Source of the DNA: Excoecaria cochinchinensis
Lineage: Eukaryota; Streptophyta; Magnoliopsida; Malpighiales; Euphorbiaceae
Direction of reading: 5' to 3'
Assembly: GCA_947683425.1 (NCBI GenBank)
Contig: CANTUQ010000018.1
Span: forward strand, 310,001 to 374,000
Length of the DNA: 64,000 nucleotides
In this document: positions 48,718 through 60,412 of the stretch, in pieces
Layout of the letters: each line of letters opens with the position of its first letter
Numbering within the stretch: position 1 is the first letter of the stretch
Position numbers and translations under genes: made by a program
Notes under the pieces: model-generated
What the model was told of the DNA's origin: nothing
Seen by the model: the letters and a program-made list of their open reading frames with translations, nothing else
Databases searched by the model: none

Positions 48718-51179
48718 TGTAACACCCCGAAATAGCCCTAGAAGAATTATAGAATTTTGGTTCAAGAAAGATTAGTGTTGTGAGTGTGAGTTCTGTCGCG
48801 AGCGCGACAAGCGTTGTGGGCGCGACAGAACCACTTCGGTGATAGGGTAATTAATTGGCCTTTGTGAATTGTAGCTTTGTAGGGGAATGACACATGGCTT
48901 GGTGGGGAAGTGACAAGTGGCAATAGATTAACTTATGTTAAGAGTGATTAAGAGTTAAAAAGAGGATGAGGATGTAATTATTTGGGTAGATGGCATTTAT
49001 TACCATAGTTAATTGTTGGATTGACTTGGACTATCTGTTTCTTTCTTCTTCTTTCACGTGAGTTTTCTTTCTTTTCCCTTATTCTGCTCTTTCTTTCGTT
49101 CCTTCTTCTTCTTCTTTATAATGTTTTGAGTGATTCATTTGGGTTGGCTTTGAGAGGGGCTAGTAGAGCTTGATTAGGTATCCTAAGAAGGTAAGTAATG
49201 CTATTTAGTTAGTATTGGTCTTCTTCTTTTATTTTATTTCTGTTTTTGATTTAAAGTAAGAGAGAAGAGTAACTTTGGTGTGTTGAATGGTTTGTGTATG
49301 GAAGCTGTGGACAAGAGGCCCAATAAAGGCAAAGAGAAGGTCGGAGCCGAGTAGAGAACGCGGTTCAACGTCTTAGAGGTAGGGATCGCGTGCAAATCTA
49401 TTTTGATTGCCTGTAGTGAGCTCACGATATATGTATACATGTTTACAATCATGTTTTGAATCATGGTGTATGAGTTTTGGTTGTGTTAAATGGTTTTCAT
49501 ATGGTTTTGTGTGTAAAAAGTGATTTTAGAGAAATTCTGTTTGGGTTTCATTAGACCTTTGAATATAGTTTTTGTCATAAGTTGAGTTACATAGCTTCAA
49601 TTGTGTTGAATCAAATTGCATCTGAAAGCAAAGATCCATAGCTAAAAATGTTTACGAGGGAGCTAGAGCTAATTCTGGCCTTATGATTCTCGAAACAGTT
49701 AAAGACCGTACCATCCCTGTTTGGGTCGGGTGACTTGAACATTATAGGTTGTTTAGATCATAACTCAAGTTGTAGAGGTCCAATTGACTTGAAAATTGTC
49801 CCATTTGAAAGTTAACATCCTAGGGAAGATTTTTTAAGAAGGAGGTTTGGCCTAAAAATGTCGTTTCGATATCCATTTAGTCTGAATAAAATTGATTTTG
49901 TTGGGATTTTGTCTGGATCTCTGTGACTCTGTCACGAGTAGTGACGACCATCATGAGTCATGACAGTAGGCTAGGCACCTGTCACGAGTAGTGACATCTG
50001 TCACGAGTAGTGACATCTGTCACGAGTAGTGACAACCTCCACCCTTCTATTTTGACCATTTTATGTGTTTTTCTTCCCGAATTGAACCCGTATTGCACCC
50101 GAACTTTAGGGTAAGTTCCTGTAACATGTCCAACTCATATTTACCCTATCAAATGAGCATATGAATGTTCCCAATTGACATTATATGTAAATAATAGTAT
50201 GATATAAGAGTTTATGAGTGGAATTTAAATGTTACATGCTTTTAATTGTTGAACATGATTAATAAAGACTGTATATGACTTAAATGCTTCTAAAGTTGAT
50301 GAGTGCACTTGAATTATAGTTGATGAGTTGTTATGGAGCCTGATTATCGTTATAGTGGATAGATAAGCATGCTTATAAAGGGTTAGAGTGCAGCTGCTAG
50401 AGTTGGCCTTAATTGTGCCCAGAGTTCGGAATATCTCGTGTATTCCATAGAGTTTGAGTTAATTCTCCATATGTAAGATACTGTAAACAGTATCCAGAGT
50501 TACCCGTATCCACCATGAAAGGAATTCAGGCTTATTGTTATTGCTAGTGTATAGTGAACATGAAATGATTGTATGTAGTGTTACGAATAAAAGTTAAAGT
50601 ACATGAGAATAATGAAACGTGATAGTTGTGTATACAAGTATATGTTTATATGAATTGGAATACATGATTTACATGAGTGTGAAAAAAATATGCATGTGTG
50701 CTTATATGTGGTGTATATATAATTTATTTTGAGACTTCGAAAGAAGTCCCTTGCATTGTTTTCATCCCCACTAAGCGTTATAGCTTAGCACGGATGTTTG
50801 TTTCCGTGTAGATTACAGGTTTGAATCAGAGAACGTGCATCTGCAGGTCAAGGGCCACTAGGAAGTTTTGCTATATCTTTTTGTATAAATTAGAAGTAGA
50901 GTTGGTGATGTTTTGAGTAACATCATTATGTAATAAAGAGTATAGTTGTTCTATGTAATCGTTAAAAGTATATATATATGAAAAAAAAAGTGCACATGTA
51001 TAAGTATAAAGCTTTTGGTAAAATGTAAAGTTTACATGTATAATAAAAGTAATTTTGTCTGGCGCCCAACTTATTTCTAATTGTTTATTATTTATTGTTA
51101 CCGCTTCCGCTAGTGTATGTATACGCATGTGCCCGCGTGGCGCCCCGATATTCCTTACCGGGGGTATGGGGGTGTTACA
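48718..51179 (+). mobile_element. Solo LTR of a TGTAACACCCC family, CTTTG target duplication
   Basis: 2462 bases bounded by TGTAACACCCC and GGGTGTTACA, flanked by perfect CTTTG duplications at 48713-48717 and 51180-51184. The integrase coding sequence of the host element continues on both sides. CCCCACTAAGCG...GCTTAGCACGG at about 50767 marks the 3' part, so the LTR is in plus orientation. No internal region remains, which indicates LTR-LTR recombination. The first bases resemble the host LTR, so the two families are related. Confidence 0.95.
49931..50033. repeat. GTCACGAGTAGTGAC palindromes in the solo LTR
   Basis: Exact copies at 49931, 49981, 50000 and 50019 (the last three spaced 19 bases), with a variant (ATGAGTCATGAC) near 49952. 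GTCAC pairs with GTGAC around a short loop. Confidence 0.93.
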
Positions 51180-51184
51180 CTTTG

Positions 51185-52577
51185 TCACCAACTTCATATT
51201 GAATATCCCTATGCTTCAGATTAGCATCCGATCGGTGTCTGTCTTTGGCTACTTTAAGATTATGTTGCACAACTCTAACTTTCTCTTCAGTGTCTCTCAC
51301 TATCTCCGGACCTATCATAGCTCTTTTCGATAATTCAGTCCAACACACCGGTGTTGTACATCTCTGCCCATACAACACTTCATAAGGGACCATTCTAATG
51401 CTTACTTGATGACTATTATTATATGCAAATTCAATCAAAGGCAAATATCGATCCCAATTTCCTGAAAATTCCAAAGCACAACCCCGAAGCATATCTTCAA
51501 GAATCTGAATGACTCTCTCAGACTGACCATCGGTCTGGGGATGAAAGGCTGTGCTAAAATTTAACCGAGTACCCAAAGCTGACTGGAGTTCTTTCCAAAA
51601 CTTGGATGTAAACCAACGATCTCGATCAGACACAATGGATAACGGAACCCCATGAAGCCTGACTATCTCTTTCACATAAATCTCTTCCAACCTATCCATA
51701 GAATAGTCTAACAGAATAGGCAAGAAGTGCACTGACTTCGACAACTTGTCAACTATGACCCACACTAAATCATGCTTACGCTGCGTCGACGGCAAGCCAG
51801 ATACAAAATCCATCGTAACTTCATCCCATTTCCACTGAGGAATGGGTAAGGGGTTAAGCAAACCCGATGGAACTTGATGTTCGGCTTTCACTTGCTGGCA
51901 CACTAAACAATTTGAAACAAAATCCACTATGTCCTTCTTCATACCCGACCACCAATAATGCTGCTTAAGATCTCGGTACATCTTATCTCCACCCGGATGC
52001 ATAGTGAAAACTGATGAATGGGCCTCTTACAAAAGCTTCTTTTTCACATCACCCACAGCCGGTACACATAACCAATTTCCATGCTTAAGCACTCCTTCAC
52101 TATCCATGGAAAATTCAGTTTGTTTACCATCTTTCATTGCTTGACATACACATTGCAAAACCGGATCACTCAACTGTGTAGTTACAATCTCTTGCTTTAG
52201 ATTCGGTCTAGCTTTTAACTGAGCAATCAGTGCGCCTTCTGAATCAAATCTCCACCTCCCACTGCTAAAAGACAAAGCCAAAATTGACTTCATACTAAGG
52301 GCATCCGCTACGACATTCGCTTTACCCGGATGATAGTCAATGATACAATCATAGTCCTTAAATAGTTTTAACTATCTTTGCTGTCTCAAATTCAACTCTT
52401 TCTGAGTTAGCAGATATTTCAAACTCTTGTGATCAGTGAAGATTCTACACTTTTTTCCATACAAATAGTGTCGCCACACCTTAAGTGCAAATACTACCGC
52501 CTCTAATTTCTAAATCATGCGTCGGGTAGTGTTGCTCATGAGGTTTCAATTGCCTGGAAGCATAGGTAATTACCATG
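51185..52577 (-). pseudogene. Integrase core and RNase H end, chromovirus
   Basis: The integrase has a His-His...Cys-Cys region (HPGGDKMYRDLKQHYWWSGM, CLVCQQ) and an apparently intact catalytic triad: Asp in TMDFVSGLP, Asp in SIVSDRD and Glu in DGQSERVIQ. One stop at 52027 precedes it. Upstream is the RNase H end (HYLYGKKCRIFTDHKSLKYL, VVADALS) with stops near 52375 and 52512, cut at 52577 after YASRQLKPHE-type residues. Confidence 0.92.
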
Positions 52578-54720
52578 TGTAGACACCGGGTCCTGAGGCA
52601 GTCCACGTCAGAGTTACCCGATGAAGAGATCAATGTCGGTTTTCGGATAAATGGATGGAATTCGAAGGTTTTCGTCTTTCGATTTCACAAGGATTAAAAT
52701 CTTTTTCTCTATGGCGTGAGGTTTTGGAAGAATTTGGGAAATTTAGCTTAAAATTGTGATTTTACTGTTCAGACGGGATGACCGTCGGAGTAGGGACGCC
52801 CGTCCCTAGTTCGTGTGCCCCGTCTCTAGCATATGGGGATGGGTCGTCGTTTGGATAGATAGGCCGTCCCTATCATATAGGGACGGCCCGTCGTTTGGAC
52901 AGATAGGCCGTCTCTATGCATTGTAGGGATGGTCTTGTCTGTAACGGCGGACACATGTCGACGTAGAAACGTCCATCCCTAGTCCCGCGCCTTGGCCCGT
53001 CTGTGCCCAGATTTCCATGCGTACCCTCATTAGGGGCGTAAAGCCCGTCGGTAGTTAAAGGGATGGTCGTCGGTAGTGGATCTGATCAGATAACGCCAGA
53101 TTTGTTAAAATTTGATCTGATAAGCTTTTATCTAACAAATTGGATGAGATATTTTGTTAAAAAAAATTGAATTTTAAACTCCTTTTAAAATTCAAACTTA
53201 AAACTGATGCTTATCCTATTTATCTCCAAATATTCTATAAATTGGAAAGTAAAATTCAATATTTGGAGTTGGAAAAATTAACAATTTTTTGGCAGGAAAA
53301 TTAGCAAATTTTGAGAGAGTGGGAAATTTTTAAAGAAAAATCTTTTGTGAGCAATTTATAAAAATCTAAAATCTCTACTATTTTCAAAATTTTATTGGAT
53401 AAAAATCCTTTCAATTAATTGATTTTTTTTAAAATTCTTCTTGTGAATTAAGCCAATTTGAGGTAACGAAATTCATTCGTTTCCATCAATCCAGCTAATT
53501 CAAATATATGATAGCTATAAAATTTTCAAAGAAAGAAAAACAAAAATTTTTTTTTTGATCCATTTTTACTTGATCCTTGTGGAGCGTGCGGGGACCAAAA
53601 TCTTTCGACATTCACCCAAAAAGGTAAAATCCGAGGGTAAACATTCTGTATTGATATTTGTGTAATTTAACTTGACTCATATTAATTGTTTTTTTTTAAA
53701 TAATATTTTTTATTTTTTTACAAAGAATTAAAAGGCTTTTTAATTTATTTTCTACCTCTTTTATCTTTTAGCCTATTTCTTTTAAAGTTTTTGGTTATGT
53801 TATTTTTCTTCATTTTATTCATGATTTTGACACTAACATGTTTATTTCCATGAGTTATTTTTTGACCATGTTGGAATCGGAGTGGTTAATAAGGGTGGTA
53901 GCACTAACCTGAGGCTTCCCATCCGGGTTCTTTCTTTACCCTTGACTTTATTTATTTTATTATGAAGATTATTGCAATATCGCTAGGAAAAGTCACTAAA
54001 CCATTTTTATTAATTAATTTGAAACATTTCCTAAATAAAAATGGGACCAATGTCTCAATTTTCTCCATCCAAAATAAAACCATCACATCAAAATTGCTTT
54101 ATAACAAATTTGCATGGCAGGACCAATGTCCTCACTCCAAATGAATATCTCAATTTTTGTATGATTTATATATTATTTTTTTAGTGGGGGTTGTATTCAA
54201 CCCCTAGTTTTATTGTAATTTATTTTGAGAATTTTTTATTTTAATAATGCTTTACTTATTGCTTTTAGCGTGAATGATTGTGCCTTAATTAAATGCATCA
54301 TGTGGAAAGTTGATGAAACAATAAATTCAAAACTTAATTATAATATTAATCAAGGTACAAATAAATGAGAAGTCCCGAACTCACTCTGGTCTTGGGCTCA
54401 ATGAGGTTAGAGGTCTAGAACCTCCAAAATACCTCTTGTTCCCTTCAAAAGGCTTAATTTACATAATCCTAGGCTCCAGGGGGTAGAGGCTAAGACCTCC
54501 AATATCTCTCTGGTTTGCCCAAGATGGATATGTATGCGCCGTCTTAGGCTCGCTGAGGCTAGACGACTACTCCCAATGTTCTATTAGGTGGCGACTCCAA
54601 GAAACCTTTTTGTTGCCCAAAATAGATGCACTTGTAAATACCTTACAAGTTTTAATGAATCCCATCCCGATCGCCCTGTAGTGGGCTTTCGGGAGGCCAC
54701 GGGGTTCGACGCGTGTCATA
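52578..54720 (+). repeat. 5' LTR of Tat element 3 (about 2.1 kb)
   Basis: Starts TGTAGACACCGGGTCCTGAG. U3 palindromes lie at 52785-53080, for example GCCGTCCCTAT/ATAGGGACGGC at 52863-52887 with eleven-base arms. A TATA box is at 53236 and GAGGGTAAACATT at 53633. The end reads GTCATA where siblings have CACA, so the terminal CA seems mutated. Confidence 0.87.
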
Positions 54721-54721
54721 G

Positions 54722-54739
54722 TGGCGCCTCCACTAGGAC
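54722..54739 (+). promoter_or_regulatory. Primer binding site of Tat element 3
   Basis: TGGCGCCTCCACTAGGAC, one base after the LTR end, a slightly diverged version of the sites at 12971 and 33417. Confidence 0.7.
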
Positions 54740-55650
54740 ATACTCGAGACGTCGACTCGAAAGTACCTTCATTAAAAATTATAGTTGAGTTTTATTTTAA
54801 AAATTTCATCCTCTTTCAAAACTGCATGGCATCGCATTAGAGCCTTAGATCTATGCTAGTTTTGTCCCTCTTTTAGCCCCAGTGCGTTCCCGAAGCGCGA
54901 CCCTACATTCACTCAATGTAGAGAAGTGTTAAGGATAATCACCAACTCAAGCCTTGTACCATCATGGTATATTAAATGGTGACCCAATCGGTCATTAAGC
55001 TCATGATGAGCTAGACCCGTTGGCAAGGACCATGCTTGGGTAGCCCTAAAGCAACACCACCTTTGAGCAAAGCTCATGTAATAGCAATAGATACTCTCCC
55101 TAGGTGGTATGAACAATAATACCTTGCTTGCTGTATGGATCATTATGTATTGGACAAACCCAGATAACCTGACTGGTCACCTAATAAAAGGCTTTCATGC
55201 CCCGATAGGCCCATGTCAACTTTTTCGGGCTGCCTAAATACATAACGATCATAACTCATGCGTCTGTGCATTAGTTAGGAGAGGTTATGCTGTCGGTTTT
55301 TCACCGTGCACCATACGTGTTCATCGGGTCCCCGGATGATCCATGGGCCAATCCCACCTAAGAAAGAGACTATTGACCTCGTGTGCGGGAGTAACAAGGT
55401 TGGAAGGACCTATGTGCTTGCATGTGGTTTGTAAATGTTGCATAGCAAGATCATGCATCTTAGCACGTTCATACATCATCCTGACCCTTTATGTTTTTCG
55501 GCCATCATAAATTCACCTAGGTGGACAAGAGGGTCTCAGGGGCGGTTACGCAAAAATCCATTCTTCGAGTTACTAGAAATGGTGGAGTATCCGGACACTT
55601 CTTCTGAAATAAGCTACGCTACTTCAGCTCAGTTTTCTCTACCTGAAGAA
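54740..55650 (+). other. Untranslated leader of Tat element 3
   Basis: Conserved with the leaders of elements 1 and 2; no gene seen. The position equivalent to the acceptor CAG reads CGG (55499-55501). Confidence 0.6.
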
Positions 55651-56300
55651 ATGGCAAACTCACCAAGAGGGGTAGATGCCACCAGGGCAATGATAGCATA
55701 TGAAGTGGGCCGAAGGCTTGAAGAATTTAAGAACCGAATGATGGCAATGATGGCCACAATGGGTCAGCAAGCGGCCCCTCAGAACCCACCACCTCCTCTT
55801 ATGAGAAATAATGAAAGGGAGGAGGTTAGAGAAGACCCTCAAGAGGAAATTCGCATGCCACCTATAAACTTAAGAGCTACTACCTCAGGGGCACAAAGGT
55901 GAAGACCAGCCCCAAGGCTAGATGATGATTGGAAAGATGAAGAATATGAGGAGCGTATGTCTGAGAAAGGGAAAGCCCCTCAAACTGAAGAAGCCATCTG
56001 GAAAAAGATGGAGGAGAAGGAAGAAAGCCCCCGGGTGCTAAATATGATGAAGAAGATGTCATTCCTCCTTGGCGCAGGACTGGGTAAGAATTCTCAGGGG
56101 ATGCCAACAGCTATTGCTACCAAGTGCCAAAAAGACAGAAGGGGTCTAGGATACACAGGTGTGGTAGGAAGGGGTGAGAAGCCAGAAATGGAAATTCCTC
56201 ATATTCGGAAGATTTTTGTGCTAGCAACCGCAGCGTGTGCCTATATAGGGGAAGTTGAACCGTAATGGCTGGATGGAAGAATTGTACCAGGCTTTGAGGT
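55651..56300 (+). pseudogene. Truncated gag fused to the G-patch, Tat element 3
   Basis: The gag N-terminus (MANSPRGVDATRAMI) is followed by a stop near 55900 and the segment EEAIWKKMEEK. It then jumps directly to MMKKMSFLLGAGLGKN, the G-patch, continuing RRGLGYTG. Elements 1 and 2 have about 1.9 kb of capsid, nucleocapsid and protease between these points. The junction at about 56018 lies in a purine-rich stretch (GGAGAAGGAAG), consistent with a microhomology deletion. This copy could not make particles itself. Confidence 0.88.
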
Positions 56301-56331
56301 TTTCAATGATGTCTATATCTGGGACACTGGA

Positions 56332-58180
56332 TTGATCAAGCCAGTGAAGGGCTTTTGGGACAAGGAAATCATGACCAGTAGGACAATTTGGGACAGTGAG
56401 ATGCCTGAAGAAGTGATCACCGAGAAGATGGTAGTCACCCAATTGAAGGGGAAGGCAAAGGTAGAGGAAGCCATACAGGAATTGACTGAGGAGCATCCAA
56501 AGAGCCGAAGTGATGCAGGACCATCAACCGCGGCAGATGTGCCAGCAAAGGAGGAAGAGGAAAATAGTTTAGATTTTCTTTTTGCTCCAGAACTTTTCAA
56601 CGATGTTAATGACAATTTCAATCTTATTAATAAATTGAATGATTTTGCTTACTTGTGTGATGTTTCCGATGATTTCACTATGCATGATCATGATCATCAT
56701 CCATCCATATTTGATATTGATTCAACTGATGCTACTCCATTTAATATTGGAACCATAGAAAACCAAAAAGAAATTTTGATAGCATCAAATATAACTCCTG
56801 AAGAGCGAGAAAAATTTGAGAGAATCTTAAAAAAATATGAAAAAGTCTTTTCCTGGACCTACGAAGATATGCCAGGAATCGATCGGGAAGTCGCAGAGCA
56901 CGCTATTCCTACATATCCAGACCACAAACCCGTTAAACAGAAGTTGAGAAGGCTTAGAACAGAATGGGCAGATAAAATGAAGGAGGAGATTCACCAGCAA
57001 ATCGAAGCCAAATTTCTAGTTGAGGTGCAGTATCCAACTTGGTTGGCCAATATTGTCCCCGTAGCCAAAAAGAATGGCAAGGTAAGAGTATGCATAGATT
57101 ATCGGGACTTGAATAAGGCCTGTCTAAAAGATGACTTTCCATTGCCCCATATAGATGTGCTGCTAGATAGCGCCGCTGCTTGCGAGATGTATAGCTTTGG
57201 AGATGGTTATGCGGGCTACAATCAAATTCTCAATAAAATAATTGACTGAATTAAGACGGCGTTCATCATGGAATGGGGGACCTATGCTTATCGAGTAATG
57301 CCTTTTGGCTTGAAAAATGCAGGAGACACTTATCAGAGGATGGCAACAAAAATCTTGAATGACTTGATCTATAAAGAAGTGGAGGTATATGTGGACAACA
57401 TGATGATCAAGTCAGCCACTAGAGAAGGTCATTTTGAAGCCCTGGAAAAGTTCTTCCTAAGGATAAACAAGTATAATCTGCGGTTAAATCCTAAGAAATG
57501 TATCTTTGGTGTTACCTCAGGGAAGCTCCTAGGACACGCGGTTAGCCAAAGGGGTATTGAGATTTACCCGGATAAGGTTAAGGCCATCAGAGAAATGCCA
57601 ATACCGCAGAAGGAAAAGGATATGAGAAGCTTTCTCGATAGGTTGCAATACATCAGTAGATTTATTGCTAAGCTTACTTCAATCTGCGAACCGATCTTCA
57701 AACTACTTAGAAAAGACCAACAAGTAGTATGGAACGAAAGCTGTCAGAAGGCTTTTGATACTGTCAGAGAGTATCTATTGAATCCACCAGTGTTGAGGCC
57801 ACCGCAGTCAGTCAGGCCATTGATTTTGTATTTGGCTGTAGAAGACAGTTCTATAGGCGCCATGATGGCCCAGGAGGATGAATTTGGGGTGGAATTTGCC
57901 GTTTACTACCTTAGCAAGAATTTCCTATCCTATGAGGTTAAGTATACAGAAGTAGAAAAGATCTGCCTTGCCGTAATTTGGGCTTCTAAGAAATTGTAGC
58001 ATTACTTTCATTCCTATAGGGTACAGGCAGTAGCTAAGAAGAATCCTTTAAGGTACTTATAGGAAGCCCCCTCTTTACTCGGGAAAATGGATAGGTGGTT
58101 GTTGTTGCTACAAGAATTCGATGTAGAGTATATTACTCGGAAAACTATCAAAGGGCATGCAGTGGCTGAATTCCTGGCAT
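56332..58180 (+). pseudogene. Tat reverse transcriptase and first RNase H, element 3
   Basis: The best preserved RT of the window: EVQYPTWLANIVPVAKK, VRVCIDYRDLNKA, DDFPLPHIDVLLD, DGYAGYNQI, MPFGLKNAGDTYQRM. The catalytic box is YVDN rather than YVDD (about 57393). Stops occur at 57247, 57997, 58060 and 58180. The adjoining RNase H (LILYLAVEDSSIGAMMAQ) lacks the first catalytic Asp, as in element 2. Confidence 0.93.
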
Positions 58181-58230
58181 AACACCCAATTCAAGGAGAC
58201 TCGTACGAGTTTAACTTTCCAGATGAGGAT

Positions 58231-58640
58231 GTGACAGCTATCGGAGTTCAAGGTTGGCAATTGCACTTTGATGGAGCCGTGAACAACAAGGGGGCAGGAG
58301 TAGGGATCATTTTAACAACCCCGGATGATGAGAAGCTCCCTTTGGCCAAGAAATTGAGGTTCAAGGCTACCAATAATGAAGCTGAGTATGAAGCGTGTGC
58401 CTTTGGGTTGGAGGTGTTGATAGCCTTAGGAGCAAAGAACGTTGAAGTGTTTGGTGATTCCTCCCTGGTGATCAATCAAATCCAAGGTGAATGGGCCGTT
58501 AAAGAAGAGAGGCTAATGCCATACATCTAGCACTTGAGAGACCTAAGCAGTCAATTTAAAGTGTGTACATTCCTTTTTGTTCCAAGGGATGAAAACCAGT
58601 TAGCAGATGCGCTTGCCACTTTAGTCTCAATGTGGGACAA
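58231..58640 (+). pseudogene. Second (archaeal-type) RNase H, element 3
   Basis: QLHFDGAVNNKGAGVGIIL, NEAEYEACAFGLEVL, VEVFGDSSLVINQI and the ADALATL end give all catalytic positions. One stop at 58528 interrupts it. Unlike element 2, no frameshift splits the domain. Confidence 0.9.
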
Positions 58641-58734
58641 CCCCGAAGGGGTGGTTATGAGTCCAGTTTTGATTTCTAGCTCAGAGAGACATAGCTTCGG
58701 ATCTAAATCAGTCATGGAGATAGAAGTAGCAGAT

Positions 58735-59984
58735 GGGAAGCCGTGGTATTATGATATTAAGAACTATCTGGAGAATGCGACATTTTCAGAGGAAGCTACC
58801 GAGAAAGATCAGAGAATAATTAGCAAGCTATCTACTCAGTTCATCTGCATAAATGGAGTGTTGTACAAACGACAGGCTGATGGTATCCAGTTGAGGTGTT
58901 TGGATGAGAAAGAGGCTAAGAGGGTGATGGAAGAAACACACGCCGGAGTATGCGGGGCCCATATGAACGAGCTGACATTGGCCAAAAAGATTATGAGACG
59001 AGGATTCTTCTGGCTCACCATGGATAATGACTGCTCAAAGCATGTAAAGCAGTGTCAGTTGTGCCAACAGTACACAGATTTAAGGCACTTGCCTATCTCA
59101 GAATTGCATAATTTTACATCGCCTTGGCCGTTTGCAGCTTGGGGGATTGATATTATTGGGGAAATACGCCCCATGGCCTCCAATGGGCATAGATACATCA
59201 TTGTCGCCATCGACTACTTTACCAAATGGGTAGAAACTGAGTCCTTTAGGAAAGTTGATGCTCGGGATATGGCAAAATTCACTGAGAAGAACTTGATATG
59301 TAGGTATGGCCTTCCACACCATGTGGTATCTGACAATGGGGTCCAGTTCATGGCCGAAACGAAGAAGTTACTCCAGAAGTATGGCATCGAGCACCACAAG
59401 TCTTCTCCGTATCGTCCTCAAGCCAACGGGGCAGTTGAAGCTGCCAACAAGAATGTCAAGAGGATCCTAGCTAAGATGGTCTAGAATTAAAAAGATTGGG
59501 CGAAAAAGTTGCCTTTGCATTGTGGGGTTATAGAACAACCATCAGAACTTCGACAGGAGCCACTCCATATTCTTTGGTATATAGGACAGAGGCAGTATTG
59601 CCGGTCGAGGTCGAACTTAAGTCACTGAGGGTGATAATGGAAGCAAAGATTCCGGAGGCCGAATGGGTGGGCCGGCGGCTGCAATGCTTGAACATGTTGG
59701 ATGAGAACAGGTTAAAAGCCTACTATCATAACCAAATCTACCAAAAGAGGCTCGCTAGGTGTTTTAGAAAGAAAGTCAAGAAACATCCATTGAAGGAGGG
59801 GGATCTGGTGTTTAAATAGATGAGACCAGGTGCACCGGATATTAGAGGAAAGTTTAAACCAACGTGGGAAGGACCGTTCATCCTCAAGAAGCTCCTGTCA
59901 AAAGGAGCTGCGATTCTGTCAGATAGCGATGCTAACGAATTCAAAGAACCGATCAATATTGATAGACTCAAAAGGTTTCATGGC
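58735..59984 (+). pseudogene. Tat integrase, element 3
   Basis: The zinc motif (HAGVCGAHMN to CQLCQQ) and catalytic residues are intact: Asp in WGIDIIGEI, Asp in VVSDNGVQFM and Glu in ANGAVEAANK. Two stops and a one-base frameshift occur near 59482-59510, and a stop near 59817. The C-terminal domain ends with INIDRLKRFHG at 59984. Confidence 0.92.
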
Positions 59985-59989
59985 TAAAG

Positions 59990-60412
59990 ATAATAAAGTC
60001 AAAAGAAGAGAATAAAAGCCCCACGGGTCGAAAACTGAAAAAAGGCGGCTTTGCTAAAATTGGGAGCCTCGTCAGGGTTAAAACCAAAAAAAGGCATCCT
60101 GGGCAAAAATTAGAGGCTTGATAGAAAATATCCAATCGTTAAAACCCGAGAGGGCTGATTGGTAACGGGAGTTGATGCTATCAAAATTTGGTTCCATGAA
60201 TGAATGTAGTCTTGTATAATTGAATTAGTGTCAAAAATGATCATGTATGCTGAAATCGTACTGAAATATACACAATGCTATGAAATAAAATAAGACTTGA
60301 CTTATTCATTTACATTGTTGTCCAATTCTACTTTAAAAAGAAATATATTGCTCAAAATGTATGCAAAGCTAAACTATGCCCTACTACTACTCTCGCTAGC
60401 CAAATGCCTCAG
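59990..60412. other. Non-coding spacer after integrase, element 3
   Basis: Corresponds to 40661-41088 of element 2. No gene is visible. Confidence 0.5.

Larger units (their letters stand above)
45811..52577 (-). mobile_element. Chromovirus (Tekay-like) LTR retrotransposon, split by nested insertions
   Basis: The 3' LTR (45811-48262) is followed, on the minus strand order reversed, by polypurine tract, chromodomain, integrase and part of RNase H. A solo LTR (48718-51179) lies inside integrase, and Tat element 3 enters RNase H at 52578. RT, protease, gag and the 5' LTR should lie beyond the right edge. The flank CATTT at 45806-45810 is a candidate target duplication. Confidence 0.88.

Noticed and set aside
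48251..48728. Inverted TGTAACACCCC ends about 460 bases apart, like a small inverted-repeat transposon
   Set aside because: These are the inner ends of two separate LTRs; the DNA between encodes integrase and chromodomain, and the CTTTG duplication assigns the right one to the solo LTR.
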